In this document: positions 11,501 through 20,035 of the stretch, in pieces
Position numbering within the stretch: position 1 is the stretch's first letter
How the letters are laid out: each line of letters starts with the position of its first letter
Source: Flavobacteriaceae bacterium
Lineage (GTDB): Bacteria; Bacteroidota; Bacteroidia; Flavobacteriales; Flavobacteriaceae
Direction of reading: 5' to 3'
DNA length: 64,000 nucleotides
NCBI GenBank assembly: GCA_002721175.1
Contig: PBJR01000011.1
Span: forward strand, 12,326-76,325
Notes under the pieces: model-generated
What the model saw: the letters and a program-made list of their open reading frames with translations, nothing else
What the model was told of the DNA's origin: nothing
Databases searched by the model: none
Made by a program: the position numbers and the translations under genes

Positions 11501-13628
11501 CAAATCCTGTAAATTCAGAAATATTATTATCATATACACCGTCATAATTTATATCAATCAATAACTGATTGTCAGGATTACTAACAGTTATTGTTTGATC
11601 TGATGGAACTCTTATTATGTATTGTTCCATATCATCCATGTGACCAATTGTATAAAAGTCTGATGCTTGTTCAACTTTAAATTTTGTAGGCTGATCAAAA
11701 GTGAGTTGATAGGTTGAAGAGCTTTGAATAGTGCCTACTGTTGGCGAAGCACCCAGAAGCATTGTTTGATCCGAAAATCCTTCAAAAGGAGAAATAAAAG
11801 AATTTGAGTCACTCACCAATACGTTTGAATTAAATAAAATTCCTGGTTCTGTGCTAAGATCAAAAACAAAATCGCAATTATATTCATCTATATTTAAAAT
11901 TCCATCATTATCTAAATCGGTATCCAAATTGTTATTGACCCCATCGTTATCATAATCTCCGGCACAAGCACTTACTGGAATATTATCTGAAATAACAGTG
12001 GTGCAGTCTGAAATAATCCCCTCAAGCTGATAGTACCCAGGATTTACGGGGACAAAAGTTTCAGAGTTAGCACCGTTTATAACTTCACCGTTGTAAAGCC
12101 ATTGATAAGCATCAAAAACTTCTTCACCTCCCAAGCTCAGCTCTATAAAAGGAATGCACAATTCTTCAGTGTTTAGTCCAATTGGATTTGCTGTGATTTC
12201 AGGTTTAAAAACAAAGCCAGAATAAAATCCCCCCAAAGCTGCTGCTCCATTAGCGCCATAGTAGGAAACATATATTTGCCCATCTGAAGACACACTTATA
12301 TTTCCAGTGAGACCACTAATCAAATAGGTTTCATAATTAGAATTTCCCAAAACACTTTGTGGAATAGCAACTGTTGGGATACCATTAACTAATAAACTTG
12401 CACCAGACTCGGCAACAACTGTTATTCCACCAACAAAATTAACATCTCCGGAGCCAGATGATTGTATGATGGGTATATTGTTAATCGTATTTGGGGCCTT
12501 GCAGCTTAATGGAGGAACAAAAAACATTTCCTGATTTGCCTCATTATTAGTTCCACCAATTCCTTGAAATGCAAAAGTTGTCTTGGAAGTCCAGACATAC
12601 AAATTACCCCCAGGGTTTGATCCAGACAAAGATTGAGTGCTAAAATTACTCCCATCTATGCTTATATATTCTCCTGCATTTAAAACAGCAATCAAATTAC
12701 CAGAGCTAGAATCACCATCAATCCAAACTTCAGTGTCATCATAATGCGCAACAATAAGAGGACGTTCAATATCATCATAACCATTGCCCCTCACAAAAAT
12801 ATATTCACTGTGCACCTGCCCATCGACAGAAATAGTTTGCAAAGGAGCAATTTGATCTATGCCAGCATCTCGTCCATTGCCATTAGAGTTACTTCCATTA
12901 AACGACCCACAGTTTACAATAATTGGTTTATTTGATGTAACAAGCGCACCGATTAAACCATCTCTGTTTGATGGAGTAATTGCCGGGTTTAAAGCAATAA
13001 TTTTTGACTCACCAGCATTTAAAACACCCATAAGTGGAATACTATTTTCAATTACAATATCTGAAGGAAGATCTGAAAAATCAATCTGAGTATTATTTTC
13101 TGTAGCCATTACAGAAACAAAATTGATAAAATCTTGGTTTGAACTAGTAAAATTTTTCAAATTAGTAAAGGTGCCTACCCGGAAAACATTACCTAAACCA
13201 GACAAACCTTTGGATACTAGGGAACCTGCTTGATTTTGATTTCCGGCTACAAGCCTTACTGATACATAGACAGGCTTTTCAGACTGAATTATAAATCCTT
13301 TATTTGAAATTTCTGATTCAATGTTTGAAGAAGGAACTACAAATGATGTATCATCTCCGAAACCCAAATATATTTCTAATGGATTTGCGTTTGAAACAGT
13401 GTAATTAGAAATTACATTCCCAAGATCATTAACTTCAACATTTACAGGTGCGATACTAGGGGTAGAAATATGTAAATATTGGTTTTGAGGTGTTGCATTA
13501 CTATTTGCTGCCGTTGTAATTGGAGGAATATAATGAGTACGGCTTAATTGAGCTGACAAAAAAGTGGTTACAAATATTGTTAAAGCTAAGCTTAATTTAA
13601 ATTTAATATGTAAATCAGAAACTTTCAA
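8514..13628 (-). CDS. Giant (1704 aa) secreted adhesin-like protein: IgGFc-binding-like N-terminal region, thrombospondin type-3 repeats, T9SS type-B (gliding motility-associated) C-terminal domain; TTG start
   Basis: Signal peptide; DxDxDG-type repeats (LDSDNDGIFDITESG, LDSDNDGLYDLFESG); C-terminal 'FTPNGDGYNDYWGIKGI...ISIFDRYGKLL...WDGRYNGSHLPTNDYWYSIEL'. Confidence 0.85.
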   Translation of the reverse strand: MKVSDLHIKFKLSLALTIFVTTFLSAQLSRTHYIPPITTAANSNATPQNQYLHISTPSIAPVNVEVNDLGNVISNYTVSNANPLEIYLGFGDDTSFVVPSSNIESEISNKGFIIQSEKPVYVSVRLVAGNQNQAGSLVSKGLSGLGNVFRVGTFTNLKNFTSSNQDFINFVSVMATENNTQIDFSDLPSDIVIENSIPLMGVLNAGESKIIALNPAITPSNRDGLIGALVTSNKPIIVNCGSFNGSNSNGNGRDAGIDQIAPLQTISVDGQVHSEYIFVRGNGYDDIERPLIVAHYDDTEVWIDGDSSSGNLIAVLNAGEYISIDGSNFSTQSLSGSNPGGNLYVWTSKTTFAFQGIGGTNNEANQEMFFVPPLSCKAPNTINNIPIIQSSGSGDVNFVGGITVVAESGASLLVNGIPTVAIPQSVLGNSNYETYLISGLTGNISVSSDGQIYVSYYGANGAAALGGFYSGFVFKPEITANPIGLNTEELCIPFIELSLGGEEVFDAYQWLYNGEVINGANSETFVPVNPGYYQLEGIISDCTTVISDNIPVSACAGDYDNDGVNNNLDTDLDNDGILNIDEYNCDFVFDLSTEPGILFNSNVLVSDSNSFISPFEGFSDQTMLLGASPTVGTIQSSSTYQLTFDQPTKFKVEQASDFYTIGHMDDMEQYIIRVPSDQTITVSNPDNQLLIDINYDGVYDNNISEFTGFEIRFKLNLAELLTGAGTFSFQSLNATQFDIEYINISETESNQVAFQLTEICRTVDNDGDLIFDIFDLDSDNDGIFDITESGNSLLDENQNGTVDNLNFNDLDNNGHHDNAQNLLDSDSDLVYDYLDLDSDNDGLYDLFESGVGFNIQDLDNNGQIDLGFNDGNSNGVSDTAELIIPLDSDIDGQPDFIELDSDFDGCFDVDEAGFNGTLGILDGSDIDINGLIVGGNGYLIPIDSNQDGLFDYQEFIEILPASLISPQFVCENSDISLEVVLEPDSDLFDQINWELSMDGGNSWNELTDSTTGFQGFSTNILQVVNVQIDLSNSFFRAKMSRNDLICKTVYSSEIELIVNPLPAILPNVSLYQCDQDTDGITIFNLLESNSLISENYQQETFTYYHSLSDAQQGSNNFITDPLIYQNQSSDHSVNPDQIFVRVESADGCSLVSQLDLFVSTTQIPENFTIPPYNECYNDFDGITIFDFSDSEGMILDIFPPTQSLTVTYYESELDALSEVNSIVNISAFENSSGQNQNIWVRIDSDIDNSCVGLGPYVQLIVDPIPVSIVPINSYFCVESFENLTLNLSDEFDSNILGNLSALDFSINYFSNIFDAENNLSSINSISNTNNIQNLFYKITDLNTGCYDIIEFDIQFVDIPTLYPISDFEVCDDNNDGVFLFDTSNFEDTLIGSQTNMTVIYLDEFDNPLQDADGILVNSPFPNLFLSESQTIKAIVSNGFCEDAVYEIDFFVNNNTDFFVNDEIICDGDSVFAQVYPQDPISPYIYEWVMPDFSLITTLDPTLEVSTTGSYQVTVKNLNDSCSTTQDFEVFQSEPPTITLNDVTIVEGTSNNSISIDEFNLGNANYEFQLVHENGNIIFPYQDEGYFDQLTGGFYSLFVRDELQCAEVSIIVPVFYVPNFFTPNGDGYNDYWGIKGIISSDYIYSKISIFDRYGKLLENMDLNQNLWDGRYNGSHLPTNDYWYSIELIKSDGTIFNSNGHFTLRR
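10770..11345 (-). repeat. Coding tandem calcium-binding (thrombospondin type-3-like) Asp/Asn-rich repeats
   Basis: Repeated D-x-D-x-D-G-x-x-D motifs in the 1704-aa CDS; a further unit lies near 11880-11960. Confidence 0.75.
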
Positions 13629-13754
13629 AAAATTAATTCATTTAAATCACCACTAACTTAAATATAAGTCTAATTTTTTACAATGAAAATGTTAATTGTA
13701 TTTTAAAATTTTAAATTTGATGATTACAGGGTTTTTTAAAAAATAATAATCACT

Positions 13755-13762
13755 TATTTTTG
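13755..13762 (+). promoter_or_regulatory. Putative Bacteroidota -7 element TATTTTTG upstream of nadE
   Basis: Exact TAnnTTTG match 18 nt before the nadE ATG. Confidence 0.5.
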
Positions 13763-13780
13763 TAATTAATTTTTCAAACT

Positions 13781-14578
13781 ATGAATAGCAAAAAAGTATC
13801 AAATTTCATTACGGATTGGTTAAAATCCTATGCCTTAAAGTCTAATAATAAAGGTTTTGTAGTTGGAGTGTCAGGTGGTATTGATTCAGCTGTGAGCTCT
13901 ACCTTGTGTGCTGAAACAGGCTTAGATGTTTTATGTCTTGAAATGCCAATTCATCAAGCAGAAGATCACATCAGCAGAGCTAAAGAACAAATTTCTTATT
14001 TAAAAAAAAATTACCCTAACGTAAAATCCAAAATTATAGATTTGACTTCTGTTTTTGAAGATTTAAAAACAAAAGTTTCAATTGACAACACAGAAACTGA
14101 TAACGAGTTTGCTTTGGCCAATACAAGGTCAAGATTGAGAATGGTAACTTTATACTATCATGCTGGTCAATTAGGCTACTTGGTCTGTGGTACAGGAAAT
14201 AAAGTAGAAGACTTCGGCGTTGGCTTCTACACTAAATATGGTGATGGCGGAGTTGATTTAAGTCCAATCGCAGATCTTTTAAAATCAGAAGTTTATGAAT
14301 TAGGTAATTACTTAAACGTACCGCAAAGTATAATTGAAGCTTCCCCAAGTGACGGGTTATTTAAAGATTCACGAACAGACGAAGATCAAATAGGAGCTTC
14401 TTATCCCGAACTTGAATGGGCTATGTGTATGAAAGAAAAAGGAAAAAAGGCAGAAGATTTCATTGGAAGAGAAAATGAAGTCTTTAAAATTTTCATGACA
14501 TTTTTTAATTCAAATCAGCACAAAATGAAAACGATTCCTGTATGCTCAATTTCAGAATCCATTAAATCTAATTTATGA
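13781..14578 (+). CDS. nadE: NAD(+) synthase (ammonia-dependent type, no glutaminase domain)
   Basis: 265 aa; PP-loop GVSGGIDSAVSS; GTGNKVEDFGVGFYTKYGDGGVDLSPIADL; SPSDGLF. Confidence 0.95.
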   Translation: MNSKKVSNFITDWLKSYALKSNNKGFVVGVSGGIDSAVSSTLCAETGLDVLCLEMPIHQAEDHISRAKEQISYLKKNYPNVKSKIIDLTSVFEDLKTKVSIDNTETDNEFALANTRSRLRMVTLYYHAGQLGYLVCGTGNKVEDFGVGFYTKYGDGGVDLSPIADLLKSEVYELGNYLNVPQSIIEASPSDGLFKDSRTDEDQIGASYPELEWAMCMKEKGKKAEDFIGRENEVFKIFMTFFNSNQHKMKTIPVCSISESIKSNL

Positions 14579-15213
14579 TTCGAGTACTAATTGCCGACCA
14601 CGAACCTATTGTGAGCTATGGTATTAAAATGCTGTTTGAATCATCCAGTGATATAAAAATTGTGAATGCTGTAAATACAAAAAAACAATTGTTAGACTAT
14701 CTTAAAAAAGGAAGTATTGACGTTGTTTTAATGACTCTGGATTTTGCTGATTCTAACGGAATAAGTGTTTTGCGTAATATAAAAAAGGATTTTTTCGCCG
14801 TCAGAGTTATAATCTTTAGTTCACAACCAGAAAATATTTATGCTGCGACCAGTATCCAAGCTGGGGCTTCAGGATTCCTATCAAAAACTACAAATGTTTC
14901 TGAAATAAAAAGAGCCATTTTTAAAGTGTTTAAAGGTGGCATTTACTTAAGTAATGCGATGGCACGAAAATTGACCTTTGAAAACTCTGAAAGTAAAAAA
15001 GATATTTACAGTAAACTTTCTACAAGAGAAATTGAAGTATTCGCATTAATATGTAATGGTAAAAAAAACAAAGAAATTGCCATTGAACTAAATATTAACC
15101 AAAAAACCGTAAGTACATACAAATCACGACTTATGACAAAATTGCAAGTTTCAAATATAATTGCACTGATTGATTTGGGACGTCAAAATAAAAAACTACA
15201 AAACTCTATTTAG
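14575..15213 (+). CDS. LuxR/NarL-family response regulator with degenerate receiver domain
   Basis: Receiver fold plus GerE HTH (LSTREIEVFALICNGKKNKEIAIELNINQKTVSTYKSRLMTKL); 4-bp overlap with nadE. Confidence 0.92.
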   Translation: MIRVLIADHEPIVSYGIKMLFESSSDIKIVNAVNTKKQLLDYLKKGSIDVVLMTLDFADSNGISVLRNIKKDFFAVRVIIFSSQPENIYAATSIQAGASGFLSKTTNVSEIKRAIFKVFKGGIYLSNAMARKLTFENSESKKDIYSKLSTREIEVFALICNGKKNKEIAIELNINQKTVSTYKSRLMTKLQVSNIIALIDLGRQNKKLQNSI

Positions 15214-17151
15214 TTTTCTTGAAAGTAGTCTCTTAAGATTAGAATAGTTTAATACATCTTCTAAAATTTCAGTATTATCGTCTGATTTATTTTGAGTTAC
15301 TTTCTTAAACTCTGTTACTTTTTTGTCAATCAAAAAGCACCTCAGACTCAAAATTGTTTCACTGACTAATTGAGAAATTTTTAGATCCTTTGGCTTTGGG
15401 TATATATTATTTTTTTCCCAATTGTGGAGACGATAACGTTCATCATCCATTAAAATAGAGGTCACAAATGGAACCAGCTCTGGGTCAATATTATTCATAA
15501 ATAAATCAATTTGAAATTTTTCATGTTGATTTAAATAATCAATTATGAGATAATAAATAGTTTTAAAATCAGAGTTGCTGAACTGCATTTCATCCTCTTG
15601 AAGATCTAAATAAATCTTCTCAAAAACTTTAGTCTTTTGAGTGACTGGTTCAAGGTCAAGCTCTCCAAGTTCATTTTCCTTTAAAATTAGGTCTTCAAAA
15701 TCTTCTAATTTACTTCCATATAAGAGTAATATTTCTATTATTTTCTGCTCTAACTCGTATTGAATATTTACCTCTTTTTTTGAATACTCAGATTTTAAAA
15801 CTTCAAATATCTTACTGTCACTTAAACTACTTTTTTTAAGTTCAGATTTAGTGTTGTTTAGAATTTGAGCCAATGATGCAAATAAAACATCTTCGCTTAA
15901 ACCCATTATTTTGGAGCACTCTTGCACATAAACCTCTTGTTTAATTTGATCGTCAATCTTAGAAATACTTATGATTATTTCCCGAATTAGTTCTGACCTT
16001 TTATTTGGGTCACTTAAATTCTCTTTGTGAAGTAGTGATGCTTTGAAAGAAATAAAATCTTTGGAATTTTCATTGAGATAATTTCTCAAATCATTAGGAG
16101 TACTTTTCTTTGCAAAACTATCGGGATCTTCCCCTGTAGGGAAAGAACAAATTTTTACATTCATACCTTGTTCCAAAATCAAATCAATCCCTCTTAGTGA
16201 TGCGCGAACACCTGCTTCATCGCCGTCAAATAAAACAGTAATATTTTTAGTTAATCGGTTGATCAATCTAATCTGTTCAATGGTTAGAGCTGTTCCAGAT
16301 GAAGAGACAACATTGGTTATTCCAAGTTGATGAAATTGGATAACGTCCGTGTAACCTTCTACCAAGAAACAATTATTTTCTTTGGCAATAGATTGTTTAG
16401 AAAAAAATATCCCATAAAGAACTTTGCTTTTATGATAAATTTCACTCTCTGGTGAATTAAGATATTTAGCTGATTTTGAATCATTAGTTAAAATACGACC
16501 TCCAAAACCTAAAACCCGACCTGACATACTGTGAATAGGAAAAATTACTCTTCCCCTAAAACGATCAAATTTTTTTTCATTTTTTACAATTGTTAATCCA
16601 GTTTTTTCTAAATAATCTATATTATAACCTTTCTTTAAAGCATAATCAGTGAGATCGCTCCAATCATCGCTAGAAAATCCCAGCTGAAACTTTTTTATAT
16701 AGTCGTCTTTAAATCCTCTTTCATTAAAATAGGTTAAAGCTATTGATTTACCCTCACTGCTGGTGTAAAGTGTTTTCTGAAAATGAGAATTTGCAAATTC
16801 TGAAACCAAATACATGCTTTCGCGTTCACTTGCAGCTTCTTTCTGAGCGTCAGACTGAATAGTTTCCTCAACTGTAATATTATATTTTTTTGCTAAATAT
16901 CTTATAGCTTCAGGATATGTAAAGTGTTCATGCTCCATCAAAAATGAAACAACAGTACCTCCTTTACCAGTTGAAAAATCTTTCCAAATTTGCTTAACAG
17001 GAGAAACCATAAAACTTGGGGTTTTTTCCTCGCTAAAAGGACTCAATCCTTTGAAGTTACTCCCGGCCTTTTTTAATTGTACAAAGTCTCCTATAACCTC
17101 TTCAACTTTGGCTGTGTCAAATACTCGGTCTATAGTTGATCTTAAAATCAA
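15196..17151 (-). CDS. dnaG: DNA primase DnaG (zinc ligands substituted); TTG start
   Basis: SPFSEEKTPSFMVSPVKQIWKDFSTGKGG; FRGRVIFPIHSMSGRVLGFGGRIL; TOPRIM region VEGYTDVIQFHQ...LFDGDEAG. Confidence 0.95.
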   Translation of the reverse strand: MILRSTIDRVFDTAKVEEVIGDFVQLKKAGSNFKGLSPFSEEKTPSFMVSPVKQIWKDFSTGKGGTVVSFLMEHEHFTYPEAIRYLAKKYNITVEETIQSDAQKEAASERESMYLVSEFANSHFQKTLYTSSEGKSIALTYFNERGFKDDYIKKFQLGFSSDDWSDLTDYALKKGYNIDYLEKTGLTIVKNEKKFDRFRGRVIFPIHSMSGRVLGFGGRILTNDSKSAKYLNSPESEIYHKSKVLYGIFFSKQSIAKENNCFLVEGYTDVIQFHQLGITNVVSSSGTALTIEQIRLINRLTKNITVLFDGDEAGVRASLRGIDLILEQGMNVKICSFPTGEDPDSFAKKSTPNDLRNYLNENSKDFISFKASLLHKENLSDPNKRSELIREIIISISKIDDQIKQEVYVQECSKIMGLSEDVLFASLAQILNNTKSELKKSSLSDSKIFEVLKSEYSKKEVNIQYELEQKIIEILLLYGSKLEDFEDLILKENELGELDLEPVTQKTKVFEKIYLDLQEDEMQFSNSDFKTIYYLIIDYLNQHEKFQIDLFMNNIDPELVPFVTSILMDDERYRLHNWEKNNIYPKPKDLKISQLVSETILSLRCFLIDKKVTEFKKVTQNKSDDNTEILEDVLNYSNLKRLLSRKLNRVL

Positions 17152-17247
17152 ATTATATAATATTTAAAATTAATGCAGAGACGAATAGTAAATATATATA
17201 AATTCTGAATTATCATAAAGACAAAAAATTAATTTAGAAACAAAAAA

Positions 17248-18225
17248 TTATTTTTTTCTATTAATAACATAGTCAACCATCATTTCAAGAGAAGATTTGT
17301 ATTTTGTGTTAGGATAATCTTGAATTAATTTTAATGCATCTTGCTGAAAGCTCTTCATTTTCGAGACAGCGTAATCTAAACCTCCCCTGTCCTTTACAAA
17401 TTTTATAAGCTCCTTTACTCGCTTAGGGTCTTTGTTAAATCTTTTTACAGAGTTTATGATCCATTCGCGTTCCTTATATGAACATTTATTCAAAACGTAG
17501 ATTAATGGTAAAGTCATCTTTTGCTCCTTTATATCAATCCCCGTTGGTTTGCCTATTTTACTGGTTCCATAATCAAAAAGATCATCTTTTATTTGAAAGG
17601 CCATACCAATTAGCTCACCAAATTCTCTAAAAATTTCAATATCCTTAGATCCTGGCTTCACAGATGCAACTCCTAAACTACAACAGGCAGCTATTAAGCT
17701 CGCAGTTTTTTTTCTTATTATGTTATAATATACATCTTCATTTATATCTAAATTTCTAGCCTTTTCTATCTGTAACAATTCGCCTTGACTCATGTCTTTA
17801 ACAGCTGTAGATATAATTTTTAGAAGATCGAAATCATTGTTATCAATACATAATAATAATCCCTTTGATAATAAAAAATCACCAACTAATACAGCAATTT
17901 TATTTTTCCACAAGGCATTAATTGAAAAGAAGCTCCTTCTTTGGTTACTATCATCAACAACATCGTCATGAACTAAAGTTGCAGTATGAATCAATTCAAT
18001 CACTGAAGCACCCCTATAGCTACGTTCACTCAACTGCCCATTTGAAACCATTTTTGCACAAAAAAAAACGAACATTGGGCGCATCTGTTTCCCTTTTCTG
18101 TTAACTATGTAATGAGTTATTCGATTTAACAACGGTACCTTACTATACATAGAAAGTCTAAACTTCTTCTCAAAAAGTTCCATTTCAAAACTAATAGGCT
18201 TTTTTATTTGTTCAATAACTTTCAA
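17248..18225 (-). CDS. Polyprenyl diphosphate synthase (trans-isoprenyl synthetase)
   Basis: FARM-type LVHDDVVDDSNQRR and SARM-type IKDDLFDYG. Confidence 0.93.
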   Translation of the reverse strand: MKVIEQIKKPISFEMELFEKKFRLSMYSKVPLLNRITHYIVNRKGKQMRPMFVFFCAKMVSNGQLSERSYRGASVIELIHTATLVHDDVVDDSNQRRSFFSINALWKNKIAVLVGDFLLSKGLLLCIDNNDFDLLKIISTAVKDMSQGELLQIEKARNLDINEDVYYNIIRKKTASLIAACCSLGVASVKPGSKDIEIFREFGELIGMAFQIKDDLFDYGTSKIGKPTGIDIKEQKMTLPLIYVLNKCSYKEREWIINSVKRFNKDPKRVKELIKFVKDRGGLDYAVSKMKSFQQDALKLIQDYPNTKYKSSLEMMVDYVINRKK

Positions 18226-18341
18226 AATAGCATTTTAATGTAAAATTAAGTATATAAAACCAAAACTTGTGTTTTAACAAAACAAAACTTCAAAATCAAA
18301 TCATTGTTTTAATAAAAAAACGATTTTCTTCAAAAGAAATT

Positions 18342-19883
18342 CTATTTGGAGTCTTCAAATTTTTGCTTAATCACTTCGGCTATGGACTTATTTTCTATTT
18401 TACTTTCTAACCACGATAAGATGTCTAAATACAGAAAAGCTCTTTTTTCATATGGATGGTTCTCATATTTTAAAAGTTTCCCATACAAATTTTTGAAAGC
18501 CTTTTTTATTTCATTTGGATAAATATCGCCAAGACTTTTTAAAAATAGAACCATTTCATTTTGAACAGAATACAAATCCTCCATTTTAATCAAAAACTTA
18601 TAGGTGTTTTTAATTAGAAAATCCATTCTAAAATCTAATCCTGCTTCATAGTGTGCAACTAGGTTTAAAATTCTTGAAAAACACATAAGATCTTCACGCA
18701 TTTGTAAGGATTTATTTGAAATGATTTTTGAAAGGAAATAAATTGATTTATCGTAATTACCTGCACCAAAGTACAGACATGCAATTTTATAGTAAAACAT
18801 CATCACGTGGTGTTCATCAATTAGCTCAATGTATTTGTTTAAACCAACTAGGACTTTATCTACAATAAACAAACCTTCATTAAATGTCCCTTGAATAAAA
18901 TGAAGATTTATTTTATTAGAATATAAATACAAAAAAATTAATCCATCTATGTTTTCGCCACTAGCAAAGTCCTTTTTTTGAACGATTCTTTCAAAATCTA
19001 ATAAAACTCTTTTAAACTTCTCATTATGTTTAATGAAAAAGAGTGATTCCAAAAGATATTGATACCCCTTGATAAAAAAAACAGGGTGTAACTTGATCAT
19101 AATTTTATTTTCGTGAAATAAGTCAACCCATTTGGCAGAGTACTTATAACACGATTTAAAATCTTGAATCAAAAAACTATACCACAAATAAGACTTATAT
19201 AACCACAGTTTTTCCCTAAAACCTAAATTTTCAATTTTATAATTTGGTATTCTTTTATTAAAATATTCAGTTACCTTCTTATATTCGAGGTCACTTTTAA
19301 CATAACCTGCTTTTAAAAAAAGACCATATAATTGCAACGATAAATTGGATAATTTACTTGCAATAACATTTTCAATGCTCAATTCCTCAGCTTGACGAGA
19401 TAATTCATCTGCTCTATTATTTAAACTTCTAGTAATGTATTGAGATTCAATAACCTTTTCCAATTCAACAATTTCATAAGCTATATTTTTTTCTTGATTT
19501 TTAACAGCTGCTAATTTCGCTTTGTCTAATAATTTTAAACTTTGTTTGTATAACCCTTTATGATACAAAATTGTAGCAAAATCTAACTGTTCTCTTAATT
19601 GAATTCTCAAATTTTTGTGAGAAGGACTTAATTTCAAACTAATTAAAATTTGTTTATAGAGATGCGACTTAAGATTTGACAATTGTTGCTTTTTAACAAA
19701 TCCAGCTTTAAGAATTAAATCTTCATCATAAAACTTTAGACTATCAATTGTTCTAAAAAGAGATAAAAATTTTGAATTATCATTGGCTCCCAATCGGCCT
19801 ACAAATAATTTAAATTGCCTCTTTTCAGATTTGGTTAAAGATTTTATCAAAACAAATAAATTATCCTTGAAAACTTTACTCAT
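18342..19883 (-). CDS. Conserved flavobacterial protein of unknown function, helical repeat (TPR-like)
   Basis: 513-aa intact ORF; all-helical, TPR-like composition; divergent to the leu operon; resembles a recurrent unannotated Flavobacteriia family (from memory). Confidence 0.7.
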   Translation of the reverse strand: MSKVFKDNLFVLIKSLTKSEKRQFKLFVGRLGANDNSKFLSLFRTIDSLKFYDEDLILKAGFVKKQQLSNLKSHLYKQILISLKLSPSHKNLRIQLREQLDFATILYHKGLYKQSLKLLDKAKLAAVKNQEKNIAYEIVELEKVIESQYITRSLNNRADELSRQAEELSIENVIASKLSNLSLQLYGLFLKAGYVKSDLEYKKVTEYFNKRIPNYKIENLGFREKLWLYKSYLWYSFLIQDFKSCYKYSAKWVDLFHENKIMIKLHPVFFIKGYQYLLESLFFIKHNEKFKRVLLDFERIVQKKDFASGENIDGLIFLYLYSNKINLHFIQGTFNEGLFIVDKVLVGLNKYIELIDEHHVMMFYYKIACLYFGAGNYDKSIYFLSKIISNKSLQMREDLMCFSRILNLVAHYEAGLDFRMDFLIKNTYKFLIKMEDLYSVQNEMVLFLKSLGDIYPNEIKKAFKNLYGKLLKYENHPYEKRAFLYLDILSWLESKIENKSIAEVIKQKFEDSK

Positions 19884-20035
19884 AACAACAAAATGTTTTT
19901 TGGCCTGACAGAACCAAGATATTACATTGAATTACATTAAACTTATTGATAGTAAATTTATAAAAATAATTTAGGTTAAAAATTTAAAAAAAATTACTTT
20001 CGTGTAGGATATCGGGTTTAATATATTTTTCAAAA

